From Micromonospora narathiwatensis (GTDB lineage Bacteria; Actinomycetota; Actinomycetes; Mycobacteriales; Micromonosporaceae): a stretch of DNA of 64,000 nucleotides. This document shows positions 1 to 7,630 of the stretch, piece after piece; position 1 is the first letter of the stretch; the number at the start of each line of letters is the position of its first letter. A model generated the notes under the pieces. The model saw only the letters and a program-made list of their open reading frames with translations. It had not been told where the DNA came from and ran no database searches. A program made the position numbers and the translations under genes. The stretch lies in NCBI RefSeq assembly GCF_900089605.1, contig NZ_LT594324.1:5580001-5644000 (forward strand). The letters are read 5' to 3'.

Positions 1-734
1 ACGGCACCGGGTTCACCGGCGAGAAACTGCTGGTGGTGACCGGCCGCAGGGCGCACCTGGAGGAGTTGGGGCTGGACACCGTCGACGTGGACGCCAGCCA
101 GCGCTACCTGCCGGTGGACGGGCGGATGCACGTCACCGAGGGGATCTGGGCGGTCGGCGACCTCGCCGGCGAGGGCGCGTTCACCCACATCGCCATGTAC
201 CAGGCGGCGATCGTCGTCGCCGACGTGCTCGACCACATGCGGCGGAGCAAGGGCGGCCCGGACGCGAGCGGCACCGCCAGCGTGGTCGGTGGTGCGGCCG
301 GGGTGGTCAGCGCGGTCGGCGGGGCGATGAGCGCCGGCGGGTCGACCGCCGCGCCGGGCAGCGTCCCGTACGCCGACTACCGGGCGCTGCCCCGGGTCAC
401 CTTCACCGACCCCGAGGTCGGGGCGGTCGGCCTCACCGAACAGCAGGCCCGCGAGCGCGGCGTCAACGTCCAGATCGGGTACGCGGACCTGACCTCCTCC
501 GCCCGGGGCTGGATCCACAAGGCCGGCAACGCGGGCTTCATCAAGCTGGTAGCCGACGCCGACCAGGGCGTGCTGATCGGTGCCACCTCGGCCGGCCCGG
601 CCGGTGGCGAGGTGCTGTCCGGGCTGGTGGTGGCGGTGCACGCGGCGGTCCCGATCAGCCAGCTCCGGCACATGATCTACGCGTACCCGACCTTCCACCG
701 GGCCATCGAGGACGCGCTGCGCAACCTGCGCTAG
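1..734 (+). CDS. FAD/NAD(P)-dependent disulfide oxidoreductase, C-terminal part
   Basis: The gene enters from outside the window; the open frame runs from base 3 to the TAG at 732-734, giving about 243 residues. The start of the visible part (GEKLLVVTGRR, then LGLD) matches the end of the NAD-binding domain, and 'AVGDLAGEGAFTH' is the second FAD-binding motif. The dimerisation domain follows (TFTDPEVGAVGLTE). A Gly/Ala/Ser-rich insert of about 40 residues lies between them (about bases 250-365). The usual C-terminal His-Pro-Thr...Glu catalytic signature reads Ala-Tyr-Pro-Thr, so the active-site His is replaced by Tyr, as in mercuric-reductase-like members. The substrate cannot be told because the redox-active Cys pair is off-window. 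Family is certain; specific function is not. Confidence 0.9.
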   Translation, partial: GTGFTGEKLLVVTGRRAHLEELGLDTVDVDASQRYLPVDGRMHVTEGIWAVGDLAGEGAFTHIAMYQAAIVVADVLDHMRRSKGGPDASGTASVVGGAAGVVSAVGGAMSAGGSTAAPGSVPYADYRALPRVTFTDPEVGAVGLTEQQARERGVNVQIGYADLTSSARGWIHKAGNAGFIKLVADADQGVLIGATSAGPAGGEVLSGLVVAVHAAVPISQLRHMIYAYPTFHRAIEDALRNLR

Positions 735-754
735 CAGTTTCGCGGCGATTGCCG

Positions 755-788
755 GAGCGGCCCCGGCGCGCACGCGCCGGGGCCGCTC
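755..788. terminator. Bidirectional hairpin terminator
   Basis: Bases 755-770 are the exact reverse complement of 773-788, a G+C-only stem of up to 16 bp with almost no loop. It sits between two convergent genes (stops at 734 and 803), where a shared transcription terminator is expected. No U-tract follows, which is usual for actinobacterial terminators. Confidence 0.7.
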
Positions 789-802
789 GGTGTGGCACAC
801 GG

Positions 803-2380
803 TCAGCTCAGGCCGGACCAGAACGCGTACTGATGGTCGCGGATGAACTCGGTCGGCTGCCAGCGCCCCGAGGTCAGGGACTGCACGTGCGGGTGGCGCT
901 CGGTGAACCGCTGCCAGCCGCCGTCCCCGCCGCCGTTCGGGTTGCCGTCCGCCGCGAACCGGGTCCACCCGCCGATCATCCGGTCGGCGAGCCGGTCCTG
1001 CTGCCGCGTCCGCGGCACGAAGAGGTCCATGTCGAACAGGTACGCCAGCTCGGCCATGTGCTGGGCCCGCCACGGGAAGCTCGGCTCGTTGTAGCCCACG
1101 AACCACGGCGTCTTCTCCTCGGCGAACTCGAACAGGTACGTCGTCGTCCACCTCGACAGCAGCTTCGCGGTGTCGTAGGTCGGCTTCGCCCAGTTCCGGT
1201 CGGTGCCGATGGTCGACAGGGCCAGCCCGGCGGAGTTGGCGTGGTCGGACAGGGGGTAGCGGGCCAGGACCCCGTCCGCGTCGACGCCGTACTGCTCGCG
1301 GACCGTCGGTTCGTACGCCTCCACCGGGATGGGCGTCCCACCCGGGCTGATCTCCAGCCCGGCGTACCGGCCGTTCTCCTCGTCGTGGTTCAGGCCGACG
1401 AGCACGGGGACGCGGTGAAACCGGCCGGTGCGGAACGCCTCTGCCGGGCTCAGGGGCAGCAGCGGCGTGCCGGATACCGGGCGCGGCTCGCCCCACGGCC
1501 CGTACGCGGCCAGCAGTTCGGCCACGGTGGTTTCGGACGACCGCAGGCAGGTGGCCACGTCGGTGGCGTCGTCGCAGCCGACGGCCTTGATCACGCCGGC
1601 GCTGTCGGCCTCCGCCTCGGCGCGGGTGCGGGAGCCGCCGGTGGCGCAGGGTGCGCTCTGGATGATCGCGCGGTCGAACAGGCCCGCCGACATCGGTGAG
1701 GCGAGGTGGTCGCAGACCGCGTACCCGCCACCGGACTGGCCCATGATCGTGACGTTGCCGGCGTCGCCGCCGAACCGGTCGACGTTGGCCCGTACCCAGC
1801 GCAGCGCGGCCTGCTGGTCTTCGAGGGCGAAGCTGCCCGAGCCGTACGCCGAGCCGCCGTCGAGCGACGGGTGGGTGAGGAACGCCATGACGCCGAGGCG
1901 GTAGTTCATCGACACCACGACAGCGTTGGCGGCGAGGCGGTCCGGCCCGTACATGTCGCCGGTACCGAACATCATGCTGCCGCCGTGGATCCACACGATC
2001 ACTGGCAGGCGGTCACCCTTGCGGCCGGGCGTGGTGACGTTCAGGTACAGGCAGTCCTCCGCCTCTCCGGGCACGCCGATGGGCAGGCCGACCGGCTGCG
2101 CGCAGGCCGGGCCCGGGCGGGTGGCGTCCCGCACACCGGACCAGGGCGCGGTGGGCTCGGGTGAGGTCCAGCGGCCGGGCGGCGCGGCGTACGGGATGCC
2201 CTGGAAGGAGCGAAGGCCGGCGTGGACGGCGCCGCGCACGGCGCCCTTGTCCGTGGTGACGACGGCGGGGTCGCCGGGGGTGGCGGCGGCCGGCGGGGCG
2301 GCGCTGATCGCGACGGCGGCCAATGCGGCGGCGGCAAGGCACCCGAGGGTGCGCTTCCGAAACAGACCGGGGGTGTCCAT
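803..2380 (-). CDS. Secreted type-B carboxylesterase
   Basis: A 525-residue alpha/beta hydrolase of the carboxylesterase/cholinesterase family, which hydrolyses carboxylic esters. The ATG at 2380 is chosen because an AGGAGA ribosome site lies just upstream and the protein then opens with a signal peptide (Arg-Lys-Arg, then an Ala-rich core to about residue 33, AAAT cleavage region). The frame stays open further upstream, but that stretch overlaps the divergent TetR gene. Visible motifs: FQGIPYAAPP (about 59-68), the family signature EDCLYLNV (109-116), oxyanion-loop HGG (132-134), nucleophile in GQSGGG (Ser216) and the C-terminal His in QHMAELAY. The product is probably extracellular. The divergent TetR gene is its likely regulator. 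Confidence 0.93.
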   Translation of the reverse strand: MDTPGLFRKRTLGCLAAAALAAVAISAAPPAAATPGDPAVVTTDKGAVRGAVHAGLRSFQGIPYAAPPGRWTSPEPTAPWSGVRDATRPGPACAQPVGLPIGVPGEAEDCLYLNVTTPGRKGDRLPVIVWIHGGSMMFGTGDMYGPDRLAANAVVVSMNYRLGVMAFLTHPSLDGGSAYGSGSFALEDQQAALRWVRANVDRFGGDAGNVTIMGQSGGGYAVCDHLASPMSAGLFDRAIIQSAPCATGGSRTRAEAEADSAGVIKAVGCDDATDVATCLRSSETTVAELLAAYGPWGEPRPVSGTPLLPLSPAEAFRTGRFHRVPVLVGLNHDEENGRYAGLEISPGGTPIPVEAYEPTVREQYGVDADGVLARYPLSDHANSAGLALSTIGTDRNWAKPTYDTAKLLSRWTTTYLFEFAEEKTPWFVGYNEPSFPWRAQHMAELAYLFDMDLFVPRTRQQDRLADRMIGGWTRFAADGNPNGGGDGGWQRFTERHPHVQSLTSGRWQPTEFIRDHQYAFWSGLS

Positions 2381-2442
2381 GGTGGCTCTCCTGTCGTGGA
2401 CGGGGACCGGAAGTGGTTGCTGCCGGAAACCGTAGATCCAAT

Positions 2443-2493
2443 TTGGGCAATCGCGCAAGACGTTTGCCCAAGGCGATCGCCTAAGACGTTTGC
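2443..2493. promoter_or_regulatory. Operator cluster between carboxylesterase and TetR genes
   Basis: The 138-bp gap between the divergent starts (2380 and 2519) is unusually A+T-rich and holds several symmetric elements: TTGGGCAA (2443-2450) facing TTGCCCAA (2464-2471), a perfect 12-bp palindrome AGGCGATCGCCT (2471-2482), and the direct repeat AAGACGTTTGC at 2457-2467 and 2483-2493. This arrangement fits a TetR-family dimer binding site controlling both promoters. Binding is inferred, not shown. Confidence 0.65.
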
Positions 2494-2518
2494 TCCAGGG
2501 ATTGCTACCCTGCTGGCC

Positions 2519-3097
2519 ATGGGAAACCGCGAAGCGCTCCTCGCCGGGGCCAGGACCTGTCTGCTCGACAAAGGCTTCGACCGCACCACCGTGCGCGACA
2601 TCGCCACCACGGCGGGCGTCAGCATGGCCGCGATCGGCTACCACTTCGGCTCGCGGGAGAACCTGCTGTTCCAGGCCCTGTTCTCGATCCTCGACGAGTG
2701 GGGTGACGTCGCCGGGCGTGCGCTCGTCCCCGCCGACGAGCCCGGCACGAACCCCGCTGAGGCGTACGAGCGGATGTGGGACGACCTCCTCGCGCAGGCC
2801 CGCGCCCACCCGAAGATGTGGCTCGTCTCCATCGACCTGTTCCTGCGGGCGCAGCGGCAGCCCGACCTGCTGCCTCAGCTCACCGAGGGCATGCGGCAGG
2901 GGCGCAGCGGCACGGCAGCGATCCTGGAGAGCGTCCCCGAGACCGAGGTGCCGGAACAGTCCGTACGCACTCTCGGCATGGTCCAGCTCGCGCTGATGTC
3001 TGGCGTGATCATGCAAGTGCTCTCTGACCCCGACAACCCCGTCACCGGCGCCGACGTGGTCGCCGGGCTGCGCGCCCTGGCGAAGATCACTGGCTGA
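2519..3097 (+). CDS. TetR-family transcriptional regulator
   Basis: A 192-residue one-component repressor. The N-terminal helix-turn-helix is typical of TetR (TTVRDIATTAGVSMAAIGYHF, about residues 22-42, followed by SRENLL). The C-terminal ligand domain is less conserved and contains the alternation of helices normal for the family (C-terminal region resembling TetR_C domains with a Pro-rich LPQL...). The ATG at 2519 is used because the longer open frame would run through the operator and into the esterase gene. Divergent from the secreted carboxylesterase, with a palindrome cluster between, so it probably represses the esterase and itself until an effector (perhaps an esterase substrate or product) binds. 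Confidence 0.92.
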   Translation: MGNREALLAGARTCLLDKGFDRTTVRDIATTAGVSMAAIGYHFGSRENLLFQALFSILDEWGDVAGRALVPADEPGTNPAEAYERMWDDLLAQARAHPKMWLVSIDLFLRAQRQPDLLPQLTEGMRQGRSGTAAILESVPETEVPEQSVRTLGMVQLALMSGVIMQVLSDPDNPVTGADVVAGLRALAKITG

Positions 3098-3124
3098 CCG
3101 CCGGCCCTTCCCCGCGTCGCCCCG

Positions 3125-3889
3125 TCATTCGGGCGTGCTGCCGTGCCGGCCCGCGCCGGCGGTGAATCGGGCCGCGCCTTTCATCGCATCGGTGATCAGG
3201 GACTCCATGCCGAAGGCCAGCTCGGTGGCCATCGCCTCCGGCTCGGGCAGGCCGGCGTTGGCGAGCAGCGCCGCGCGGTCGTTGCGCAGGCAGGTCTGCG
3301 GGTGCCGGGCGATCTCGGCGGCCAGCCGCTCGGCCTCCGCCCGGGCCGTACCCGGCACGACCAGCCGGTTGACCAGGCCCATCGCGTACGCCTCCTCGGC
3401 GGGAACCGGTCGGCCGGTGAGGATCAGGTCCAGGGCCCGGCTCTCGCCGATCAGTCGGGGCAGCCGGACCGTCCCGCCGTCGATCAGCGGTACGCCCCAG
3501 CGCCGGCAGAACACGCCGAGCGTCGCGTCCGACTCGGCGATCCGCAGGTCGCACCAGAGCGCCAGCTCCAGACCGCCGGCCACCGCGTACCCGGAGATGG
3601 CGGCGAGCACCGGTTTGGACAGGCGCATCCGGGTGGGTCCCATCGGGCCGTCGCCCTCCGGTTCGACCCGGTTGCCGCGCGGCGTACCGATGGCCTTCAG
3701 GTCGGCGCCCGAGCAGAACGTGCCGCCGGCACCCCACAGCACGGCGACCGCCGCGTCCGGGTCGGCCTCGAAGGCGCGGAACGCGTCCGCCAACGCCCGG
3801 GCGGTCGGGCCGTCGACGGCGTTGCGGGCCTCCGGCCGGTCCAGGATCACCGTGGTCACCGGCCCGGCGTGCTCGACGCGTACCCCCAT
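3125..3889 (-). CDS. Enoyl-CoA hydratase/isomerase (crotonase) family protein
   Basis: A 254-residue cytoplasmic crotonase-fold protein acting on acyl-CoA. The CoA/oxyanion segment GTFCSGADLKAIG and the helix AGGLELALWCDLRIA (first catalytic Glu present) are clear. The second catalytic acid, normally in G-x-P-E, falls at 'GVFCRRWGVP', where Cys takes the Glu position. The enzyme may therefore do an isomerase, lyase or thioesterase-like reaction rather than straightforward hydration. The start at 3889 (ATG) follows family length; the longer open frame upstream has unrelated low-complexity sequence. It converges with the TetR gene after a 27-nt gap. No operon partner is visible. Confidence 0.88.
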   Translation of the reverse strand: MGVRVEHAGPVTTVILDRPEARNAVDGPTARALADAFRAFEADPDAAVAVLWGAGGTFCSGADLKAIGTPRGNRVEPEGDGPMGPTRMRLSKPVLAAISGYAVAGGLELALWCDLRIAESDATLGVFCRRWGVPLIDGGTVRLPRLIGESRALDLILTGRPVPAEEAYAMGLVNRLVVPGTARAEAERLAAEIARHPQTCLRNDRAALLANAGLPEPEAMATELAFGMESLITDAMKGAARFTAGAGRHGSTPE

Positions 3890-3958
3890 CGGGTTAGCAT
3901 GCCCTCGACGGCGGCCGGAAGGCCAGGGATTGGTGCGGTGTCGCGCTGGCCGGTCCCC

Positions 3959-4005
3959 GATCTTGGACAGGTTCCAGCCGCTGCGAACGGTAACTGTCCA
4001 AGATC
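3959..4005. repeat. Intergenic inverted repeat of the GATCTTGG type
   Basis: GATCTTGGACAG (3959-3970) pairs with CTGTCCAAGATC (3994-4005), a perfect 12-bp stem with a 23-nt loop that can extend by a further GTT/AAC pairing. It lies between two minus-strand genes (DUF397 gene ending at 4027 and the crotonase start at 3889), so it could terminate the upstream operon. The same GATCTTGG...CCAAGATC arms recur at 7575-7622. Confidence 0.7.
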
Positions 4006-4026
4006 TGCAGCGAGCGCGGGATCGGG

Positions 4027-4218
4027 TCAGGCGCGGGTGGGTGGTTGGGTGAGGAAGGCGCGCCAGGCGGTGGGGGTGAAGGTGAGGGTGGGGCCGGTCG
4101 GGTCCTTGGAGTCGCGGACGGCGACCAGGTTGGGAAGGTTGTCGGCGACCTCCACGCAGTCGCCGCCGTTGCCACTGCTGCGGCTGCTCTTGCGCCACCG
4201 AACGCCCGTCAGCTCCAT
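4027..4218 (-). CDS. DUF397 domain protein
   Basis: A 63-residue protein with the classic DUF397 pattern: W-RKSS-SSGNGGDCVEVA near the start, VAVRDSKDP in the middle and F-AWRAFL near the end. These small proteins are abundant in actinomycetes and typically pair with an XRE-DUF5753 regulator, acting as partner or antagonist (as in the BldB/WhiJ-type systems of Streptomyces). Here it overlaps the end of the upstream XRE gene by 10 nt (4209-4218), so the two are translated together. The ATG at 4218 is chosen because the DUF397 domain begins there. Confidence 0.93.
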   Translation of the reverse strand: MELTGVRWRKSSRSSGNGGDCVEVADNLPNLVAVRDSKDPTGPTLTFTPTAWRAFLTQPPTRA

Positions 4219-4976
4219 GATTCCGCCACTTCCCTGATCAGATCGACCGACTGCCAGTGGGAGAGCGCCTCGCCGCGCACGTTCTCCCACGCGGCCATTA
4301 TCGCCGCGAGGTCATCGACGTCGCTAACCACTTGTCCCTCAAGCTGGTTGTCGAGGTAGCCGGCGATCCGGTGGTCCGGGCAGGTGGCGATCACGAACGG
4401 GCCGTTCAGCCCGGCGTAGCCGCCGACCGAGGACGGCACCACGTGCACCCGGACGTGCGGCTCCCCGCAGGCGGCCACCAGGGAGAGCAACTGCTCGCGC
4501 ATGGTCTCCCGGCCGCCGACGGGCCGGCGGAGGATTCCCTCGTCGATCACCGCGGTGAACTGGGGCGGATCGTCGCGCCGCAGAACGCCCTGCCGGGCGA
4601 GCCGATTCGAGACGTGCCGCTCGATGTCGGCCCGGGGCAGCGTGCCGGCCCCGACGAGGACCGCCCGGGCATACGCCTCGGTCTGCAACAGGCCCGGCAG
4701 CACCATGGACTGATAAGAGCGCAGCGCCACCGCCTCGCGTTCGATCTCCTGCCAGGGACGGAACCAGACCGGATCACGACGTCTTGAAGTGTCCGGCCAG
4801 ATGTCCGACACGTCCCGGCCGAGCGCCCCCGCCGCCGCCACCCGATGCCGGGCATGCGGGATGCGGCCCTCGCTCAGCCAGCGGCCCACCGTCTTCGGGT
4901 CCACCCCGACCCGTTCGGCAAGCGATTCGGTCGTGTACCCGGTCGCGTTGAGCGCCACCCGTAGCGCGTCGTTCAC
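4209..4976 (-). CDS. XRE-family regulator with DUF5753 (WhiJ-like)
   Basis: A 255-residue DNA-binding protein. Residues about 1-60 form an XRE-type helix-turn-helix (TTESLAERVGVDPKTVGRWLSEGRIP). The rest is DUF5753: WFRPWQEIEREAVALRSYQSMVLPGLLQTEAYARAV, then the RQ-x-LRRDDPPQFTAVIDEGILRRPVGG segment. Translation starts at GTG 4976. The pair XRE-DUF5753 plus DUF397 is linked to development and antibiotic control in actinomycetes, with the small partner modulating the regulator. Both are on one transcript with overlapping ends. The gene faces two small coupled genes across a 200-bp gap containing a strong hairpin. Confidence 0.94.
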   Translation of the reverse strand: MNDALRVALNATGYTTESLAERVGVDPKTVGRWLSEGRIPHARHRVAAAGALGRDVSDIWPDTSRRRDPVWFRPWQEIEREAVALRSYQSMVLPGLLQTEAYARAVLVGAGTLPRADIERHVSNRLARQGVLRRDDPPQFTAVIDEGILRRPVGGRETMREQLLSLVAACGEPHVRVHVVPSSVGGYAGLNGPFVIATCPDHRIAGYLDNQLEGQVVSDVDDLAAIMAAWENVRGEALSHWQSVDLIREVAESWS

Positions 4977-5116
4977 GGTCCCTCCCCATTGGACGTCTCA
5001 AATATCTGCCGACCATACCGCTACGCGGTGTATCTGTCTGACCACCTTCGGCAGCGTGTTGTGCAGGACGGCGCGACCGGTGGAGGTGAAGGAGCCCGGC
5101 GGTCAGCGTCAGCGCC

Positions 5117-5150
5117 GGGGCCGCCCCGCCAACGACGTCGGGGCGGCCCC
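5117..5150. terminator. Strong hairpin in the leader of the 5177 gene
   Basis: GGGGCCGCCCCG (5117-5128) and CGGGGCGGCCCC (5139-5150) form a perfect 12-bp stem with a 10-nt loop. It lies between divergent genes, 26 nt before the ATG at 5177, so it does not follow any gene end on either strand. It could attenuate transcription from a promoter near 5000-5100 or insulate the two divergent units. Confidence 0.55.
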
Positions 5151-5176
5151 ACTCACCGGTGACTGGGAGGAGAAAG

Positions 5177-5377
5177 ATGCGTATCCGGTTCTGGCGGCAG
5201 CGGCCCGAGGCGGCACCGCGCGTACCCCGGCAGCGAAACCCGCAGAACGAGCGCCCGACATGGGCGAGCCAACCGACGGACGTCTTTCCCACCGACGGGT
5301 CGGGGCGCGCGGGCAACCTCACGCCGGCGCAGCGGTGGCGGGCCGGCGGGTGGCGGCGGAACGGCGACACGCGATGA
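5177..5377 (+). CDS. Small basic hypothetical protein
   Basis: A 66-residue Arg/Pro/Gln-rich protein (MRIRFWRQRPEA...), with no membrane segment and no recognised domain. The ATG at 5177 has a good ribosome site (GGGAGGAGA, 5165-5173). The stop overlaps the next gene's start as ATGA (5374-5377), so both are translated together. Compositional bias (ends RWRAGGWRRNGDTR) suggests a nucleic-acid- or partner-binding tail rather than an enzyme. Divergent from the XRE/DUF397 pair. Function is unknown. Confidence 0.65.
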   Translation: MRIRFWRQRPEAAPRVPRQRNPQNERPTWASQPTDVFPTDGSGRAGNLTPAQRWRAGGWRRNGDTR

Positions 5378-5622
5378 GCCGGGCGTCCCGGCCGCACCTG
5401 CCGATGCGTCCACTGTGGCGGTGCCGGCGCTGCGGCGCGGAGTGGCCCTGCCAGCCGGCCCGGCTCGCCCTGCTGGTCGAGTACCGGGCGGATCGCACGG
5501 CGCTGCTGATCTACCTGAGCACCCTGATGGCCGAGGCCGGCGAGCAGTTGTCGCAGCTCAACGGGCACGCCGCCCCGGAGAGACTGACCGAACGCTTCCT
5601 GTCCTGGGCCCGGGCGCGGTGA
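5374..5622 (+). CDS. Small CxxC-containing actinobacterial protein
   Basis: An 82-residue protein with a Cys motif near the N-terminus (WRCRRCGAEWPCQPARLALL), then a helical part (EYRADRTALLIYLSTLMAEAGEQL) and a conserved-looking end (LTERFLSWARAR). Three closely spaced Cys could bind a metal. Similar small proteins in actinomycetes often lie beside XRE/DUF397 genes and are sometimes mis-annotated as flavin reductase, although they are far too short for that. Starts at ATG 5374, overlapping the preceding gene by 4 nt. The role is unknown, but the coupling suggests a two-subunit unit. Confidence 0.75.
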   Translation: MSRASRPHLPMRPLWRCRRCGAEWPCQPARLALLVEYRADRTALLIYLSTLMAEAGEQLSQLNGHAAPERLTERFLSWARAR

Positions 5623-5643
5623 CGGCCCGTGCGCGGTGAGCGC

Positions 5644-6543
5644 TCAGCCGCGGCGGGCCAGGGTGGCGCCGAGGGCGGCCCCCACCACGCAGGACACGCC
5701 GAGCAACTGCGGCCAGGCCAGCAACTCGCCGAGCAGCAGCGCACCCACCAGCGCCGCCACCGCCGGCTCCAGACTGAGCAGCACCGCGAAAACCCGCGCC
5801 GGCATCCGGCGTAGCGCGGCCAGCTCCGCCGAGTACGGCAGCACCGACGACAGCAGCGCCACCCCCAGCCCGAGCGCCACGATGCGCGGATCGAGCAGTT
5901 CCGCGCCGCCGGACGCTACCCCGAACGGGAGTACGCAGAGCGCGCCCACCGCCATGCCCAGCGCCAGTCCCCGGCTGCCCGGCACGTGCCCGCTCATCGC
6001 CTTGCCGAGCAGCACGTACCCGGCCCAGCCGACCGCGATCAGCGCGCAGAGCAACAGGCCGAACGGGTCCACCCCGATCCCGCCGAGCCCGGCCAGGAGC
6101 AGGACGCCCGCTCCGGCCAGCAGTGCCCAGAGGACGTCGACCACCCGGCGGCTGCCGAGCAGCGACACCAGCAGCGGGCCGGCGAAGCCGACCGTGACCG
6201 CCACCCCGAGCGGTACCCGCTGGAGGGCGGCGTAGAAGGCGAGGTTCATGGCGGCCATCGCCACCCCGAACGCCCCGATCAGGCCGGCCGCCCGCCAGCC
6301 GGGCCACCGGGTCGGGCGGGTGACCACCAGCAGGACCAGCGCGCCGAGGCCGAGCCGGAGCGTGGTCGTACCCCCGGCGCTGGTGGCGGCGAAGAGCTGC
6401 TTGGCCACCGCCGCGCCGACCTGGGTGGAGACCATCCCGAGCAGCATCAGCAGCGGCGGGGGCACCGTCTCGGGACGGCTCAGCGCCGCGACCAGCCGGG
6501 TCGCGGCGACAGACGACGGGGTACGGGAGGCGTGCGCGTACAT
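5644..6543 (-). CDS. EamA/RhtA-like drug-metabolite transporter
   Basis: A 299-residue integral membrane protein with about ten hydrophobic segments arranged as two EamA repeats, the drug/metabolite transporter layout. The sequence resembles RhtA-type exporters (LLMLLGMVSTQVGAAVAKQLF at the first helix; LYAALQRVPLGVAVTVGFAGPLLVSLL in the first repeat; ALRRMPARVFAVLLSLEPAVAALVGALLLGE in the second). It would export small molecules such as amino acids. The ATG at 6543 starts just before the first transmembrane segment; the open frame further upstream is Pro/Arg-rich and lies in the promoter region of the divergent gene. Converges with the 5374-5622 gene. Confidence 0.88.
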   Translation of the reverse strand: MYAHASRTPSSVAATRLVAALSRPETVPPPLLMLLGMVSTQVGAAVAKQLFAATSAGGTTTLRLGLGALVLLVVTRPTRWPGWRAAGLIGAFGVAMAAMNLAFYAALQRVPLGVAVTVGFAGPLLVSLLGSRRVVDVLWALLAGAGVLLLAGLGGIGVDPFGLLLCALIAVGWAGYVLLGKAMSGHVPGSRGLALGMAVGALCVLPFGVASGGAELLDPRIVALGLGVALLSSVLPYSAELAALRRMPARVFAVLLSLEPAVAALVGALLLGELLAWPQLLGVSCVVGAALGATLARRG

Positions 6544-6665
6544 GCCGGTCACGATGGTGGGCGGCGGCGCGGGACGCGAGGGATTTCCCGGCCGGGCGAC
6601 ACCCGATGGGGTGATTGGTGGGGGCCGCCCGGTTTGGCGCCTCGTCTGCCGGGAAGTCGGACCAC

Positions 6666-7517
6666 GTGCGCGGACTTGTGAACAATCTCGAACAGGCATC
6701 CCGGCTCGACCGGATCGGCGACCGGCTCCAGCGAGCCGTCCAGGGCACCCTGCGCGGCCAGCGGGTCCGGGACTTCCTGCACGGCGTCTGGTTGGGGCAC
6801 CCCCTGCACCCGGCGATGGTGCAGGTGCCCGTCGGCGCCTGGATGAGCGCCGCGTTGCTGGACCTGATGCCCGGGCAGCGCCGGGCCGCCACCACCCTGA
6901 TCGGGCTCGGTACGGCGACCGCCATTCCGGCCGCCGTCGCCGGGCTCAACGACTGGTCGGCCCTCTCCCGCGATCAGCGCCGGATCGGCCTGGTGCACGC
7001 CACCGCGAACGTGATCGGTTTGGCCTGCTACGCCGGCTCGCTGGTCGCCCGGTGGAACGGTCGGCACGGAATGGGCCGGGCTCTCGCGTACGCGGGGCTG
7101 TCGGCGGCGAGCGGTGGGGCGTACCTGGGCGGGCATCTCGCGTACAAGCAGGGGGCGCAGGTCAGCCAGAGCATCTCCGAGATGCACCTGATGAGCGAGG
7201 GCTGGCACCCGCTGGGCGACCTGTCCACCGTGCCGCAGCGGCAGATCGTCACCCGGGACATCGACGACGTGTCGGTGATCCTCTACCGGCACGGCGACGA
7301 CGTCACCGTGATGCTGGAGCGCTGCCCGCACCAGAGCGGCCCGCTCGGCGAGGGCAAGGTGGAGCAGGTGGACGGCCACGACTGCGTGGTGTGCCCGTGG
7401 CACGGCAGCACGTTCCGGCTCAACGGTGGCGAGGTGGTGCACGGGCCGGCCGCCAACGACCAGGTCATCCTGCCGACCCGGGTCGTCAACGGCCGCCTGG
7501 AAGCCCGCCTGCCCTGA
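6666..7517 (+). CDS. DUF2231 membrane domain fused to a Rieske [2Fe-2S] domain
   Basis: A 283-residue protein. Residues about 35-165 form a DUF2231-type membrane domain (GHPLHPAMVQVPVGAWMSAALLDL at the first helix, further hydrophobic segments after it). Residues about 185-283 are a Rieske domain with both cluster ligand motifs: CPHQSGPL and CPWHGSTF. It is predicted to be a membrane-anchored electron carrier, but no partner oxidase or reductase lies beside it. The start is uncertain: GTG 6666 (RGLVNNLEQASR) after a GGGAAG site is preferred, while the frame is open from 6615. It is divergent from the EamA exporter, sharing about 120 bp. Confidence 0.88.
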   Translation: MRGLVNNLEQASRLDRIGDRLQRAVQGTLRGQRVRDFLHGVWLGHPLHPAMVQVPVGAWMSAALLDLMPGQRRAATTLIGLGTATAIPAAVAGLNDWSALSRDQRRIGLVHATANVIGLACYAGSLVARWNGRHGMGRALAYAGLSAASGGAYLGGHLAYKQGAQVSQSISEMHLMSEGWHPLGDLSTVPQRQIVTRDIDDVSVILYRHGDDVTVMLERCPHQSGPLGEGKVEQVDGHDCVVCPWHGSTFRLNGGEVVHGPAANDQVILPTRVVNGRLEARLP

Positions 7518-7574
7518 CCCTGCCCGCCCCCGATCGCCCTGGTCCCCTGGTCGCCCTGACCCCTCCTCGGGTTG

Positions 7575-7622
7575 GATCTTGGTAGGAAGTGGCCCCTGGA
7601 GGGGCCGAAATCCTCCAAGATC
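7575..7622. terminator. Bidirectional terminator / GATCTTGG inverted repeat
   Basis: GATCTTGG (7575-7582) pairs with CCAAGATC (7615-7622). Inside it, TAGGA pairs with TCCT and GGCCCCT (7591-7597) with AGGGGCC (7600-7606), giving one long stem. It lies between convergent genes ending at 7517 and 7631. It shares its outer arms with the hairpin at 3959-4005, so it looks like a member of a dispersed repeat family used as terminators. Confidence 0.75.
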
Positions 7623-7630
7623 GGTAGTGA

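Noticed and set aside
803..3016. Extension of the carboxylesterase to 737 residues
   Set aside because: It would run through the operator and antisense to the TetR gene. The signal peptide and ribosome site fix the start at 2380.
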